Shown piece by piece: positions 7,801 to 14,600 of a stretch of 34,030 bases of DNA (positions within the stretch are counted from its first letter, which is position 1; every line of letters starts with the position of its first letter). The translations under genes were made by a program, and so were the position numbers. The stretch is from assembly GCA_004376375.1 (NCBI GenBank), contig SOJX01000071.1, positions 1 to 34,030 of the forward strand. The letters run 5' to 3'. The notes beneath the pieces were generated by a model. The model was not told the origin of the DNA. It saw only the letters and a list, made by a program, of their open reading frames with translations, and made no database searches. Source of the DNA: Planctomycetota bacterium (lineage in GTDB: Bacteria > Planctomycetota > E44-bin39).

Positions 7801-10021
7801 GGGCGGGTATGACCGGCTCGTAAGCCACCCTGCGGCGCAGGTATTCTATCCGCCTGTCGGGGTTGGTCTCCTTTGCGGCAAGCTCGCCTGCAAGCTCGCT
7901 TGCCAGCCGCCTGGCGCCGTTTCTGAGGTCAAAAGTCAGGATGGTCCGGCGGTTGTCCAGAATCGTGGTGACCAGGTCGAACGCGTTCTCGTCGTCTCCG
8001 GCGAGGCGGGCTTTTTTCGCCCTGATGAACAGTTCGTCGGGGCTCGTAATCTTTTTCGTCGTGCGCCGTTTTACTTTCGGCGAATATACCCGCACGTTCG
8101 TCGCCTCGGCGATTGCGAGGTCCGCCCCGATTGGAATCACGTTGCCCCGACCGATGTGGAAGTTGCCGGATTCTTTTCCGGATTTGGTGAGAAGTTTCCT
8201 TACACCGGTATCAAGCGGAATATATACGTAGTCCCGGACGACAGTCGCCCGTCCGGCCGATTTCCCGGAGAAGGGGGCGCGCCACGCCACCTGCCCGGTC
8301 TTTGATTTGAGCGCGACCGCTTTGCCGCCCGTGAATACTGCGATTCCGTCGGCCGCGCCGGCGAGGTAGCGCAGCCCCGGCAGCCGCGGGAAAGACCACG
8401 ATATTTTCCCGCTTGCGGTGTTGAACGCGTACGCATTCACGGCGTCGCAGGGAGCCGTGATGAGTCGGCCTTCGGAAATGGCCGGCGGGCTCACAGCCCA
8501 GCGTTTTTCTTCCTCGACCGCTTCTTCCTTGAGGTTGATTGTCATTCTCGGGTATGTTGCGAGCCAGATGATTTTCCCGTCGAAGGCGTTGATTGCCGCG
8601 ACCGCGCCCAGGTTGGTTACCGCGTAGCACACCCCCGTGCCGACCGCCGGCGGCGTCACGGGCGCGCCGAGGTAGAACGGGTTTGCGGCGCCGGTCTTGC
8701 AGCAGAAAGTCTGCCACAGCATCTCGCCCGTCGCAGTACCGGTTCTGCAGCCGCCGTCGAGGCAGAGCACGAACGATTCCGGCACGTTGCCGAGCTTCGT
8801 CACGGTCATGTACAGCCGCCCTTCGGCAAAAACCGGCGACGAGATATATTGAACGTCCTTGAAGAATTCCTTGTTCATCTTCAGTTTTGCCGCGTCCCAG
8901 AGGAACTTCCCGTCGGAAAGGTTGTATGCGCGGATAGTCTTGCCGGTGCTGACGACGATAACCTTGCCCGCGAGCGCCGGCCTGTAAAGCGCGTTACGCC
9001 AGAGCGGCGGATAATCGGACCGCCTGAGCATCACGCTCCATTCTTTCCGTCCGTAAAACAGGTCGAACTTGTTGAGCCTTACAGGCGTCTGAATAATGAG
9101 AGACAGGTCGTCCTCTGCGGGCGTCGGTACGATGCACGACGGATGGTCGAGCGACCAGTGCCTGTACCGTTCCTTCAACTCGTCGCTGAGGTACATGGCC
9201 AGGAGATCGCACTTCGCGCGCAGGCCTCCCGGCTCGAAGTCGAACCCCTTCGCCGCGTCCTCAGCTTTCGATTTCAGCTTCCCGAACCCGGTCGTGATTT
9301 CATCGATAATATCCGTAACCGCGACCTCGCGTCCGCGGTAATACGCCTTTGCCGGCCCCGCCTTCGCTTCCTCGATTTCCTTCTGAAACCGGGTGACGTC
9401 GCACCCCCTCGCCGCAGCCGCAGCCGCGAGCATGTGCAGCCCCGTCACGTCTATGTCCGGCTTCGGGCAATACCTGAAAAGGTCGCGGGTAAGCGACAGA
9501 ACGAGCGCGTACTCGCCCGCCTCGAATGCCCGCCGGGCGCCGGCGGCGAGCGCGTCGTCGCCGTACGATGTAAAGAAGAACTTGTAGGCGACGTCCACCA
9601 TCGACGCGGCGTCGCTCTGCCTGGAAGCGATGTCGAACTGCTTTTTCGCCTCGGGGTCGGCCTTTTCGCGGTAGATTTTGAACGCATTGTCAGGGAAGGC
9701 GGCGACGGTGGCGAATACGACGTCGCGCGCCGATACGTACTGCCCTTCGCCTGCCGGCAGCACGTATTCGCGGGTGAACGCGTCTATGGTTTTCTGAAGC
9801 CCGTCGAAGGCCTGGAACGCCAGTTTCCAGTTGCCGATCTTTGCGTTTCGCTTCATCTGGTGGTAGAGTTCGTTGAAACGCCCGTCGCGGGTCGCGTCGT
9901 TAATCTCGACCGGCGGCTGCATGAACGCACCCTCGCCGGCGGCCGCATCGACGGCGGCAGGAAGCGTCATTATGGTTGCGAAAACAACGGCCAGGATTCT
10001 AACCATAGTCTTACTTTTCAC
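4829..10021 (-). CDS. Giant exported PQQ-type double beta-propeller protein with CBM9-like C-terminus
   Basis: 1730 residues. A signal peptide covers about residues 1-27 (hydrophobic ILAVVFATIMTLPAAVDA). A helical region to about 330 is followed by a first propeller of PQQ/Trp-docking repeats (about 350-650) with the usual A-x-D-x-x-x-G-x-x-x-W pattern, for example AINAFDGKIIWLATYP and AYNAATGRELWKW. Helical, TPR-like repeats come next (about 680-800), then a second propeller (about 830-1290). A Lys/Glu coiled-coil-like linker (about 1345-1395) leads to a CBM9/DOMON-like domain starting PAVDGKIDDSY (about 1455-1680), and the end is acidic and proline-rich (EEEEVEEEKK, VPPPPPEKK). No dehydrogenase active site is evident, so it is probably a scaffold or binding protein of the periplasm or cell surface. 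The start is a GTG with AAAGGA 11 nt upstream. An ATG at 10006 is possible. The stop codon lies in a GGGATAC repeat. Confidence 0.85.
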   Translation of the reverse strand: MKSKTMVRILAVVFATIMTLPAAVDAAAGEGAFMQPPVEINDATRDGRFNELYHQMKRNAKIGNWKLAFQAFDGLQKTIDAFTREYVLPAGEGQYVSARDVVFATVAAFPDNAFKIYREKADPEAKKQFDIASRQSDAASMVDVAYKFFFTSYGDDALAAGARRAFEAGEYALVLSLTRDLFRYCPKPDIDVTGLHMLAAAAAARGCDVTRFQKEIEEAKAGPAKAYYRGREVAVTDIIDEITTGFGKLKSKAEDAAKGFDFEPGGLRAKCDLLAMYLSDELKERYRHWSLDHPSCIVPTPAEDDLSLIIQTPVRLNKFDLFYGRKEWSVMLRRSDYPPLWRNALYRPALAGKVIVVSTGKTIRAYNLSDGKFLWDAAKLKMNKEFFKDVQYISSPVFAEGRLYMTVTKLGNVPESFVLCLDGGCRTGTATGEMLWQTFCCKTGAANPFYLGAPVTPPAVGTGVCYAVTNLGAVAAINAFDGKIIWLATYPRMTINLKEEAVEEEKRWAVSPPAISEGRLITAPCDAVNAYAFNTASGKISWSFPRLPGLRYLAGAADGIAVFTGGKAVALKSKTGQVAWRAPFSGKSAGRATVVRDYVYIPLDTGVRKLLTKSGKESGNFHIGRGNVIPIGADLAIAEATNVRVYSPKVKRRTTKKITSPDELFIRAKKARLAGDDENAFDLVTTILDNRRTILTFDLRNGARRLASELAGELAAKETNPDRRIEYLRRRVAYEPVIPARIRADFDIAEEFERLKRYGEAVAEYERLAVRHHGFELLVEPDLRLDAGVVALYRAKTLRREPPRPYPPPGSLEPQGGFAAPVEVLWRTGTELVGYSRKIVPVPGAENSGLFFVRTASHFEARERDTGLPRWRIKLDGFDLLRTSDAPPRVLAVGSSLFIAGEKKIRRLDLTTGKAAWRREILDLGDKNTPIAETAKSIAAGKGVIAIGTMTGAVHLLNASDGGKIWSATGRRHERCSLSGPPIISGDRLLLFVNGQRSTCEVVGFSLKNGSELFRVAPPRDVPIKRFNQPPMIMPDGRILVIIMSQRFFTLDPREKMPALKPMGDIAKRFIRYGRDVKIAGDKLLVFYDDAGIDTLAAFNEEGTELWRKKLTSPPKPAQPPQPGGRTRVLPPPPPVTGRVRDFRTDGKYVYVIRQRSGNSHEIIAYNAATGRELWKWPGPNAITGRVDGDIHVADGYVITTTYRKLILGETERILKAFPTPSDIGAIINLLDAKTGKPISRLFVPARIRYDFQLAHHVQSTALIGGVLTVLTDRGYVGFARRDEKHVERTAIAAYDRLRSIPEDLHAGTRLVAALCALGQRGPAIRIADRLMRSEIASFSHLLTPSPPGGKKQAKPAEKKRAKLERKIKDLKKRLEKRSEKDPDPDPYPPREETEDDSREDTGRDRAVADLYEAALGEIDRNKLVYTMQLAELIQSAAEVEGSLSPPIAYAHRFSRKPAVDGKIDDSYRQHEGYRLGRLDYLLRIQGEDLTPLPWRGREDLSAKMYVGWDNEYFYFALDVMDSQLRAHDREASEWMGDLLFIAFDFRDSNTPQVDADDTLLHLGFMKPRKKELSPEEKKREEENRPDGEYMIRRKDEDNSGAIYECAIPWQMFWEHLYGRNEENWVKPEERPPWRKGFRFGFNLTLIDDDSPSNKPGTATKTVSWTPGLIMTKEKTGLFRGFLPYRFGTVVLIDDLPEPEEEEVEEEKKEPASKDPVDIKQVPPPPPEKK

Positions 10022-10290
10022 GTTTTCTTCGTTCCTTTCCCGGCTCGAAAGACGTCAAACTGAAATCTAAAACTGCAGACAGATTTCCTGCCGATAACTT
10101 GCCTTACCCATTCAGTTAGACACAAATACTCCCCAAATAGTTCAATCCTTTTTCCCGTGCATATCCAATAAAAATTATATCCCGCTTTGTCCGGCTATGC
10201 AAATACAATTCAAATAAGAGGTAGAGGGAAACGGTCAGCCTGCGACAGAGGCCGGCCGCAACATTTTTCAAATTGAGCTTTTGATAAAAC
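10022..10290. other. Intergenic stretch upstream of the retron and the propeller gene
   Basis: About 270 nt between the propeller gene and the retron promoter region. It must hold the promoter of the minus-strand propeller gene, but I see no convincing boxes. No open frame, RNA gene or repeat is supported. Confidence 0.4.
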
Positions 10291-10318
10291 TTGTTTTTTG
10301 CAGGCGGGATGTTATATT
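10291..10318 (+). promoter_or_regulatory. Candidate promoter of the retron transcript
   Basis: TTGTTT and TATATT are separated by 16 nt. The predicted start is near 10325, about 23 nt before the a1 repeat, a sensible place for a retron transcript to begin. The -35 box is weak. Confidence 0.4.
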
Positions 10319-10347
10319 ATTCAGCCAGTGACAGGTGCGCGATTTGC

Positions 10348-10371
10348 CGGCGGGGACCGGCCGAACTTTAG
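10348..10371 (+). other. Retron a1 arm and predicted branching G
   Basis: CGGCGGGGACCGG (10348-10360) is the exact reverse complement of the a2 arm. A 4-nt bulge CCGA comes next, then ACTTTA pairing with TAAAGT. G10371 follows directly, as in the CTTAGC context of Ec86. Confidence 0.85.
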
Positions 10372-10392
10372 CTCGTGCGTAACCAATCGCAA

Positions 10393-10411
10393 CCGCGGCG
10401 TTCCGCCGCGG
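10393..10411 (+). repeat. msr hairpin
   Basis: Perfect 8-bp GC stem CCGCGGCG / CGCCGCGG with a TTC loop. Retron msr regions typically carry one to three short stable stems near the branching G. Confidence 0.7.
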
Positions 10412-10437
10412 ATGGAGTATCGCAACCCTTCGCTTCT

Positions 10438-10498
10438 ACGGATGTCCGCAAGGTCGGAAGACCTTGCAAGCAAGGTCTTCCGACCTTGCGACATCCGT
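10438..10498 (+). repeat. Long msd hairpin with nested palindromes
   Basis: A 28-bp stem with a single bulged C and a CAAG loop (left arm 10438-10466, right arm 10471-10498). Each arm is itself a palindrome: CAAGGTC-GGAA-GACCTTG on the left and CAAGGTC-TTCC-GACCTTG on the right. The element can therefore fold as one rod or as two small hairpins. Confidence 0.85.
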
Positions 10499-10507
10499 GC
10501 AGCTCGT

Positions 10508-10547
10508 GGGGTTATTTATCGAAAACAAGTTTTCGATAAATAACCCC
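10508..10547 (+). repeat. Second msd hairpin, AT-rich
   Basis: Perfect inverted repeat, 19 nt per arm (10508-10526 and 10529-10547) with AA between. It lies next to a2, so it would be the first part copied by the RT. Confidence 0.85.
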
Positions 10548-10588
10548 TGGTAAAGTACCGGTCCCCGCCGTTTTTTTACGAGGGCAAC

Positions 10589-11749
10589 GTGGGTTTCCTG
10601 AAGTGGCTGAAAAACGTGCTATTCGGCGGCGGCGAGGAAGAGCGGTTCAAATCCTTTGAAAAAGAAATATATATCGAACGGGTCTCATACCGTGGCGCAG
10701 GGAAGAAAGAAGTTTCGCGCCCGCGGCGCAACGTCCGCGCCAGCGAAAAGATTCCTCCCGGCGGCGACAGAAAACTCCTGAACGAGCTCGGCATTCCAAT
10801 CCTTGCCGGTAATCCCGACATCGCAAGAAGGCTCGGCGTATCAACCGGCGAGCTGTGCTGGCTGGCTTTCCCCAAACGCTTCGACACGGTCGATCATTAC
10901 CGCGAATTCCATATTCCGAAGCTGAACGGCGGCGAGCGCAGAATACTCGCGCCGAAGAAGAAGCTCAAGGCGGCCCAGCGCTGGATACTGAAAAACATCC
11001 TTACGGCCGAAAGAGTCCGCGGACTCGTGCATGAGAACGTGCACGGTTTCCGCCGCGGAAAATCCGTCGCAACCAACGCCCGGCCCCATGTCGGCGCGGA
11101 GGTCGTTGTTCACCTCGACCTGACCGATTTTTTCGAAACAATAACTCTTCCGCGCGTCCGCGGCATTTTCAGAAAGCTCGGCTACAGCCATGTGGCTGCA
11201 ACGACGCTGGCAATCCTCTGCACCGTTTATATAGGACGCGTGGATGAGACGAAGACAGGCTCCCGCAAACAGGTTCTGCCGCAGGGCGCGCCGACTTCGC
11301 CCGCGATTACGAACCTCGTCTGCAACAAGCTCGACAGGCGCCTGGCCGGGCTTGCACGAAGATATGGTGTAAAATACACGAGATACGCGGACGATATCAC
11401 GTTTTCCGGGGGGAAATCTTTCTGTAACGCGCTGAGGCGCTTCCTTCCGACCGTGCGCCGGATCATCAGGGAAGAGCGGTTCACAATCAACGAGAAAAAG
11501 GTCCACGTCGCGCGCAAGGGCGCGCGACAGAGCGTCACCGGTATCGTGGTAAATCAGCAGATGAATATTCCCCGTTCTGAAAGACGCCGCTACCGCGCGA
11601 TTCTGCACCAGCTTCGGAAAATACCGCCGGGCACCGAAAAACCGAAAAAGCTGAATGCCCACCTGAGCGGCGTCGCCGCCTACCTCTCGATGATCAATCC
11701 CGAAGCCGGCCGGAAAATGCATGAGGAAGTCAAAAGCGTTTTCAACTGA
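10589..11749 (+). CDS. Retron-type reverse transcriptase
   Basis: 386 residues. It makes branched multicopy single-stranded DNA from the RNA encoded directly upstream. Seen in order: the retron X-region motif NARPH (163-167), the first catalytic Asp in HLDLTDFF (175-182), the PQGAPTSPAITN motif (231-242), the catalytic YADD (266-269) and the Y-region VTG in SVTGIVV (315-321). These are the marks that separate retron RTs from group II intron RTs; no maturase or endonuclease domain follows. The RT core begins near residue 95. The preceding stretch is an extension with an amphipathic start (GFLKWLKNVLFGGGEEE) and a basic middle. The start is a GTG with GAGGG 4 nt upstream, and a terminator follows 23 nt after the stop. 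No effector gene is adjacent on either side. Confidence 0.94.
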   Translation: MGFLKWLKNVLFGGGEEERFKSFEKEIYIERVSYRGAGKKEVSRPRRNVRASEKIPPGGDRKLLNELGIPILAGNPDIARRLGVSTGELCWLAFPKRFDTVDHYREFHIPKLNGGERRILAPKKKLKAAQRWILKNILTAERVRGLVHENVHGFRRGKSVATNARPHVGAEVVVHLDLTDFFETITLPRVRGIFRKLGYSHVAATTLAILCTVYIGRVDETKTGSRKQVLPQGAPTSPAITNLVCNKLDRRLAGLARRYGVKYTRYADDITFSGGKSFCNALRRFLPTVRRIIREERFTINEKKVHVARKGARQSVTGIVVNQQMNIPRSERRRYRAILHQLRKIPPGTEKPKKLNAHLSGVAAYLSMINPEAGRKMHEEVKSVFN

Positions 11750-11772
11750 TAAACCGTCGCAATGTTAAATGG

Positions 11773-11801
11773 AAAACGGCTCCAGGCGGAGCCGTTTTTT
11801 T
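11773..11801 (+). terminator. Intrinsic terminator of the retron
   Basis: An 11-bp stem (AAAACGGCTCC / GGAGCCGTTTT) with an AGGC loop and seven T. It ends the retron transcript right after the RT, which argues against a co-transcribed downstream effector. Confidence 0.88.
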
Positions 11802-11823
11802 ATATGATGAAAGTTGCACGGAC

Positions 11824-12078
11824 CTATGCGGTATATGAGCTCTTCGTATGCTCCTCGACTTCCGTCATTGTTTCGAAGTCTGCGCCCGCCTTGCTGAAAA
11901 GCTCCTGAAGGGCCTCTTTCGACGGCGCGTCCCAGCAGCATACCGCCATTCCTTCATCCATGTTCACGTACGCACGGTCCATTGCCATGTCGCTTCCACG
12001 GGAAGCGTCAACAACTTTGCCTCATGCGCTTTTGAGTTCGTCCTTCGACATCTTCGGCATTGTAATCAGGAATTTCAT
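11824..12078 (-). pseudogene. DUF4242-like small protein gene with in-frame TGA at codon 19
   Basis: An 84-codon frame with an excellent GGAGG site 6 nt before its ATG. It reads MKFLITMPKMSKDELKSA, then TGA (12022-12024), then GKVVDASRGSDMAMDRAYVN and a conserved end with CCWDAPSKEALQELFSKAG and ETMTEV. The WDAPSKEAL...AG pattern is that of the DUF4242/SCO4226-like family of small ferredoxin-fold proteins, whose role is poorly known. Apart from the TGA the frame is intact and protein-like on both sides. The simplest reading is a recent nonsense mutation or a base error. A 7-bp hairpin (CGCTTCC, loop CGT in RNA sense, 11991-12007) starts 14 nt after the TGA, so selenocysteine insertion is a weaker alternative. 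Confidence 0.65.
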
Positions 12079-12192
12079 ACGCAACCTCCCATAAAAAAGC
12101 TGTATGACAGGGCAAGTTATTTTGCCCAATTATCATTAGTTTACTGCATTATTCGAGTCCGGTCAAGAGGAGACTTCCGATAATAGATGTTT

Positions 12193-13515
12193 CTACTGAG
12201 GCGGCGGGTTTTGCCCCTCATCTTTTTCACGTTTGATCTGCTCTTCCGCCTCGTCAAACAGTTTTGACCATTCATCGTCGTCACCCACGTTCAATGTAGG
12301 CATTTCAAAGGTCTGGATGGGTATTTCGGCCGAATCCAATGCGTTCGGGTTAATCGGCGGATTTGTCGGCGAAGGCATCTGCGCGTTTGGGGGGAAGTGT
12401 GGCGCGCCTTGCCCAGGCTGTTGAGGATATGGTTGCTCCTGTTGCCAGAACTGTGTTCCGGGCTGGGGTTGCTGTTGCCCGGGCGGATAAGGCTGTTGCG
12501 GCTGTTGCTGTTGTTCAGCCTGTTGTTGCTGCAGACCCGCAGCCTGCTCCGGAGTTATCGGCTGGCTTGAAGTGCCGGATTGCGTGCCGGGTGGCTGGGC
12601 TTGCGAGGGTGGCCAACTCTGCATTCCGGGCGGTGCTTGCTGTTGCCCGGCCGGTTGTTGTGGTTGAGGCGGCGGCTGTTGCGCTGGTGCAACTGCAGGC
12701 TGTTGCGGAGTTACACCAGGCGGAGGCTGCATCAATTCCTCCCGGTTCCAATAACCGGTTCCGGACTGAACCGGTTGCTCAGTCTTCTGAGCAGGTTGCG
12801 GAGCAGGTTGCTGAGCAGGTTGCTGAGCGGGCTGTTGAGCAGGTTGCTGAGGGGGCTGTTGAGCAGACTGCTGCCAGAATTGCGTGCCGGGTTGAGCCGG
12901 CTGCTGGGTCTGCGGCGGTACAGCCTGAGGCTGGGAAGGAGGACCTGCCTGTTGTGCTTGAGGTTGTGCCGGCGGTGCCTGTGGCTGTTGCGGAGATGGT
13001 TGTGCAGCTTGTGTGGTTTGCGACTTGCTTGCCTCAGGTGCGCTCATTGAAAGCAAGTCAGGTGCATCGCTGGGAGGAATTAACTCGTAGAGCCTTTCCC
13101 GGACTTCAGTTGCAGTCCCGATATAAATTGCAAGCTCACAACCGGTCCGCGTTTGAATATCTTCAATTACTTCGCGGGGAAGAAGTCCGGCCATGATTAT
13201 CGTTAATATGTTATGAAACCTGTCAATAGGAATAAAAAGGTACTGGTAATACATCTCGCGCGGCAGGAGATCCAGAATTTCTTCAGTAGTTTCATAATTT
13301 CGCGGCGAGAGATAAGGAACCTGGAACTGGACAGTAAGAGTTTTCGCGATATCAGCTTCCGTCACATAGCTTTTTTCGACCAGGATTTCGCCAAGCATTT
13401 TGGGCTCAAAACGCTGAATCTGAAGAGCTTCCTCCAGGTTCTCGTTTGTGATAAGTCCTTCAGTGATAAGGATTTCACCAAGGCGCTTCCTGGTCATTTT
13501 TTCGAGATGGCCCAC
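12193..13515 (-). CDS. Free-standing MshEN (GspE/PilB N-terminal) domain with long Gln/Pro-rich tail
   Basis: 440 residues. The MshEN pattern is visible: a 24-residue motif at 11-34 (RLGEILITEGLI...LEEALQIQ), a 5-residue spacer RFEPK, and a second 24-residue motif at 40-63 (MLGEILVEKSYV...KTLTVQ). This 24+5+24 layout is the known c-di-GMP-binding arrangement of MshE-type ATPases; the second motif starts with Met rather than Arg. The domain ends near 146 (ATEVRERLYELI). No ATPase follows. Instead there is a low-complexity Gln/Pro/Ala tail (about 160-385) and an acidic end (DDDEWSKLFDEAEEQIKRE). The start is a GTG with AGGAA 6 nt upstream; ATG at codon 7 is an alternative. It may be a c-di-GMP sensor or an adaptor of a type II/IV pilus-like machine. 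Confidence 0.82.
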   Translation of the reverse strand: MGHLEKMTRKRLGEILITEGLITNENLEEALQIQRFEPKMLGEILVEKSYVTEADIAKTLTVQFQVPYLSPRNYETTEEILDLLPREMYYQYLFIPIDRFHNILTIIMAGLLPREVIEDIQTRTGCELAIYIGTATEVRERLYELIPPSDAPDLLSMSAPEASKSQTTQAAQPSPQQPQAPPAQPQAQQAGPPSQPQAVPPQTQQPAQPGTQFWQQSAQQPPQQPAQQPAQQPAQQPAPQPAQKTEQPVQSGTGYWNREELMQPPPGVTPQQPAVAPAQQPPPQPQQPAGQQQAPPGMQSWPPSQAQPPGTQSGTSSQPITPEQAAGLQQQQAEQQQQPQQPYPPGQQQPQPGTQFWQQEQPYPQQPGQGAPHFPPNAQMPSPTNPPINPNALDSAEIPIQTFEMPTLNVGDDDEWSKLFDEAEEQIKREKDEGQNPPPQ

Positions 13516-13744
13516 GTTTGGTTCCTGTTGATTCTCAGAGTTTCAAATAAAGCAGTAATTACCGCACACACCTTCTCCGGCAAACTGCTTTACCCTTTCA
13601 ACATAAGTATACTTCATAAAAAGAGATTTGTCAAGCCGACCGAAACGGCTAGCCGGTTCGGTCACTGTTATTCGGTTATTCGGTTTTCGGTCATTAAGTT
13701 AATCGGTTTTTACCTGGTTTTTCTTGCCAGATTGTGATTTAAAG

Positions 13745-13778
13745 GTGTGGCCTAACAGGCCACACTGTCGTTTTTTTT
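13745..13778 (+). terminator. Terminator-like hairpin without an obvious gene
   Basis: A perfect 9-bp stem GTGTGGCCT / AGGCCACAC with an AAC loop, followed by eight T at 13771-13778. No plus-strand gene lies upstream. It could end a small RNA or be a relic. Confidence 0.55.
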
Positions 13779-14118
13779 GTGTAAAAGTTTTGTCATATTT
13801 TGCGGAAAATTGCGACTTTTTTTTCGATTTAATACATCATTAATGCCGGTATGAAGCCGGTATGAGTGGTGAATGAAGGGTGAATCAGGCCGGATGCGGC
13901 AGGTATAAGTTTATTTTTTGTGACAAAAGCGTGCAAATTGTAACGCGGAAATTCTTTGGCATAGGATGTGCTGGGTATGTAAAATTTACTTCGGGACGCC
14001 CGCGTCCGGAAGCGGCAGAATGGGTCGTGAGTCGAGCGTCGAGCGTCGTGAGTCGTGAGTCGTGAGTCGAATTATGAATTCAAAATTATGAATTATGAAA
14101 ATAGAATTCCCGTTACTC

Positions 14119-14135
14119 GGTACTTGGTACTTCTT
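14119..14135 (+). repeat. Left copy of a 17-bp inverted repeat flanking the HExxH gene
   Basis: GGTACTTGGTACTTCTT is the exact reverse complement of 16357-16373. The AT-rich gene 14695-16335 lies between the two copies. Confidence 0.7.
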
Positions 14136-14184
14136 CACCGATTTTCGAATGTCGATTGCGGTCAGCCGCTGTCACGGAATACTT

Positions 14185-14218
14185 CGAGTCCTGAGTCCCG
14201 AGTCCTGAGTCCTAAGTC
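14185..14218. repeat. GAGTCCT heptamer array (non-coding copy)
   Basis: Four to five tandem units of the repeat that also forms the 3' end of the ankyrin gene at 3716-4546. Confidence 0.8.
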
Positions 14219-14342
14219 TTTTCTAAGGAGCTTCGCATATTATAATAATTAATTTCGCGGCAAACTCCGCGCCAGCGGTGGGAGAAGGGATAATGAAAAA
14301 GTATAAATTGTAAAGTATGAAGGATGAAAGTTAATCATTTAG

Positions 14343-14370
14343 CCGCCGGGCTTGACCGGCGGGTGTTTTT
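14343..14370 (+). terminator. Second terminator-like hairpin in the repeat region
   Basis: A 7-bp GC stem CCGCCGG / CCGGCGG with a GCTTGA loop, then GTG and five T. No gene is directly upstream on the plus strand. Confidence 0.45.
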
Positions 14371-14600
14371 CGCGGGCGGAAGTCTCTATTGTGGATTGCG
14401 GATTTGCGATTGACGATTGTTGAATCATTCGCTGTCACGGTCATCCGGGAGCGATGAGCATTGAGCCCGTCCCACAGGACATTCGGTTTCCCATACGGTT
14501 TGACAATTTCAAACAGGGTTGGGAGCTTGTCATCGGAAAGAAATGGGAAGGTCTGACTGACAAATAGGCAGATAATCGCGTAAAGCCTGTTAATAATTTA

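Larger units (their letters stand above)
10348..10570 (+). ncRNA. Retron msr-msd non-coding RNA locus
   Basis: This RNA is the template and primer of a retron; the adjacent RT would copy its msd part into single-stranded DNA branched from a G of msr. It is bounded by a perfect 13-bp inverted repeat, a1 at 10348-10360 and a2 at 10558-10570. Inside it a 6-bp extension (ACTTTA at 10365-10370, TAAAGT at 10551-10556) continues the pairing. The base directly after a1 is G10371 in a TTAGC context, the same arrangement as in retron Ec86, so G10371 is the predicted branching guanosine. Between the arms are three hairpins: 10393-10411 (8 bp, likely msr), 10438-10498 (28 bp) and 10508-10547 (19 bp). The RT start follows 18 nt after a2. 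The msr/msd border is inferred. Confidence 0.9.

Noticed and set aside
8849..10063. Long plus-strand frames opposite the propeller gene (also 7103-8305)
   Set aside because: High-GC mirror frames of a real 1730-residue protein; they lack domains and ribosome sites.
10298..10543. Plus-strand frame of 81 codons over the retron RNA
   Set aside because: The region is explained by the a1/a2 pair and three hairpins, and the frame has no ribosome site or protein-like content.
10589..11749. Group II intron or DGR origin of the reverse transcriptase
   Set aside because: No maturase or endonuclease domain, no intron RNA ends and no variable-repeat/template pair are seen; the NAxxH and VTG motifs and the upstream structured RNA fit a retron.
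12363..13196. Long plus-strand frame opposite the MshEN protein
   Set aside because: It is the complement of the Gln/Pro-rich coding repeat; its VAEQVAEQVAE pattern follows from CAG/CCG codons on the other strand.
14185..14218. Possible CRISPR array (also the blocks at 4641, 17905, 22302 and 33976)
   Set aside because: Units are 7-10 bp and directly adjacent, with no unique spacers of 25-40 bp and no cas genes.
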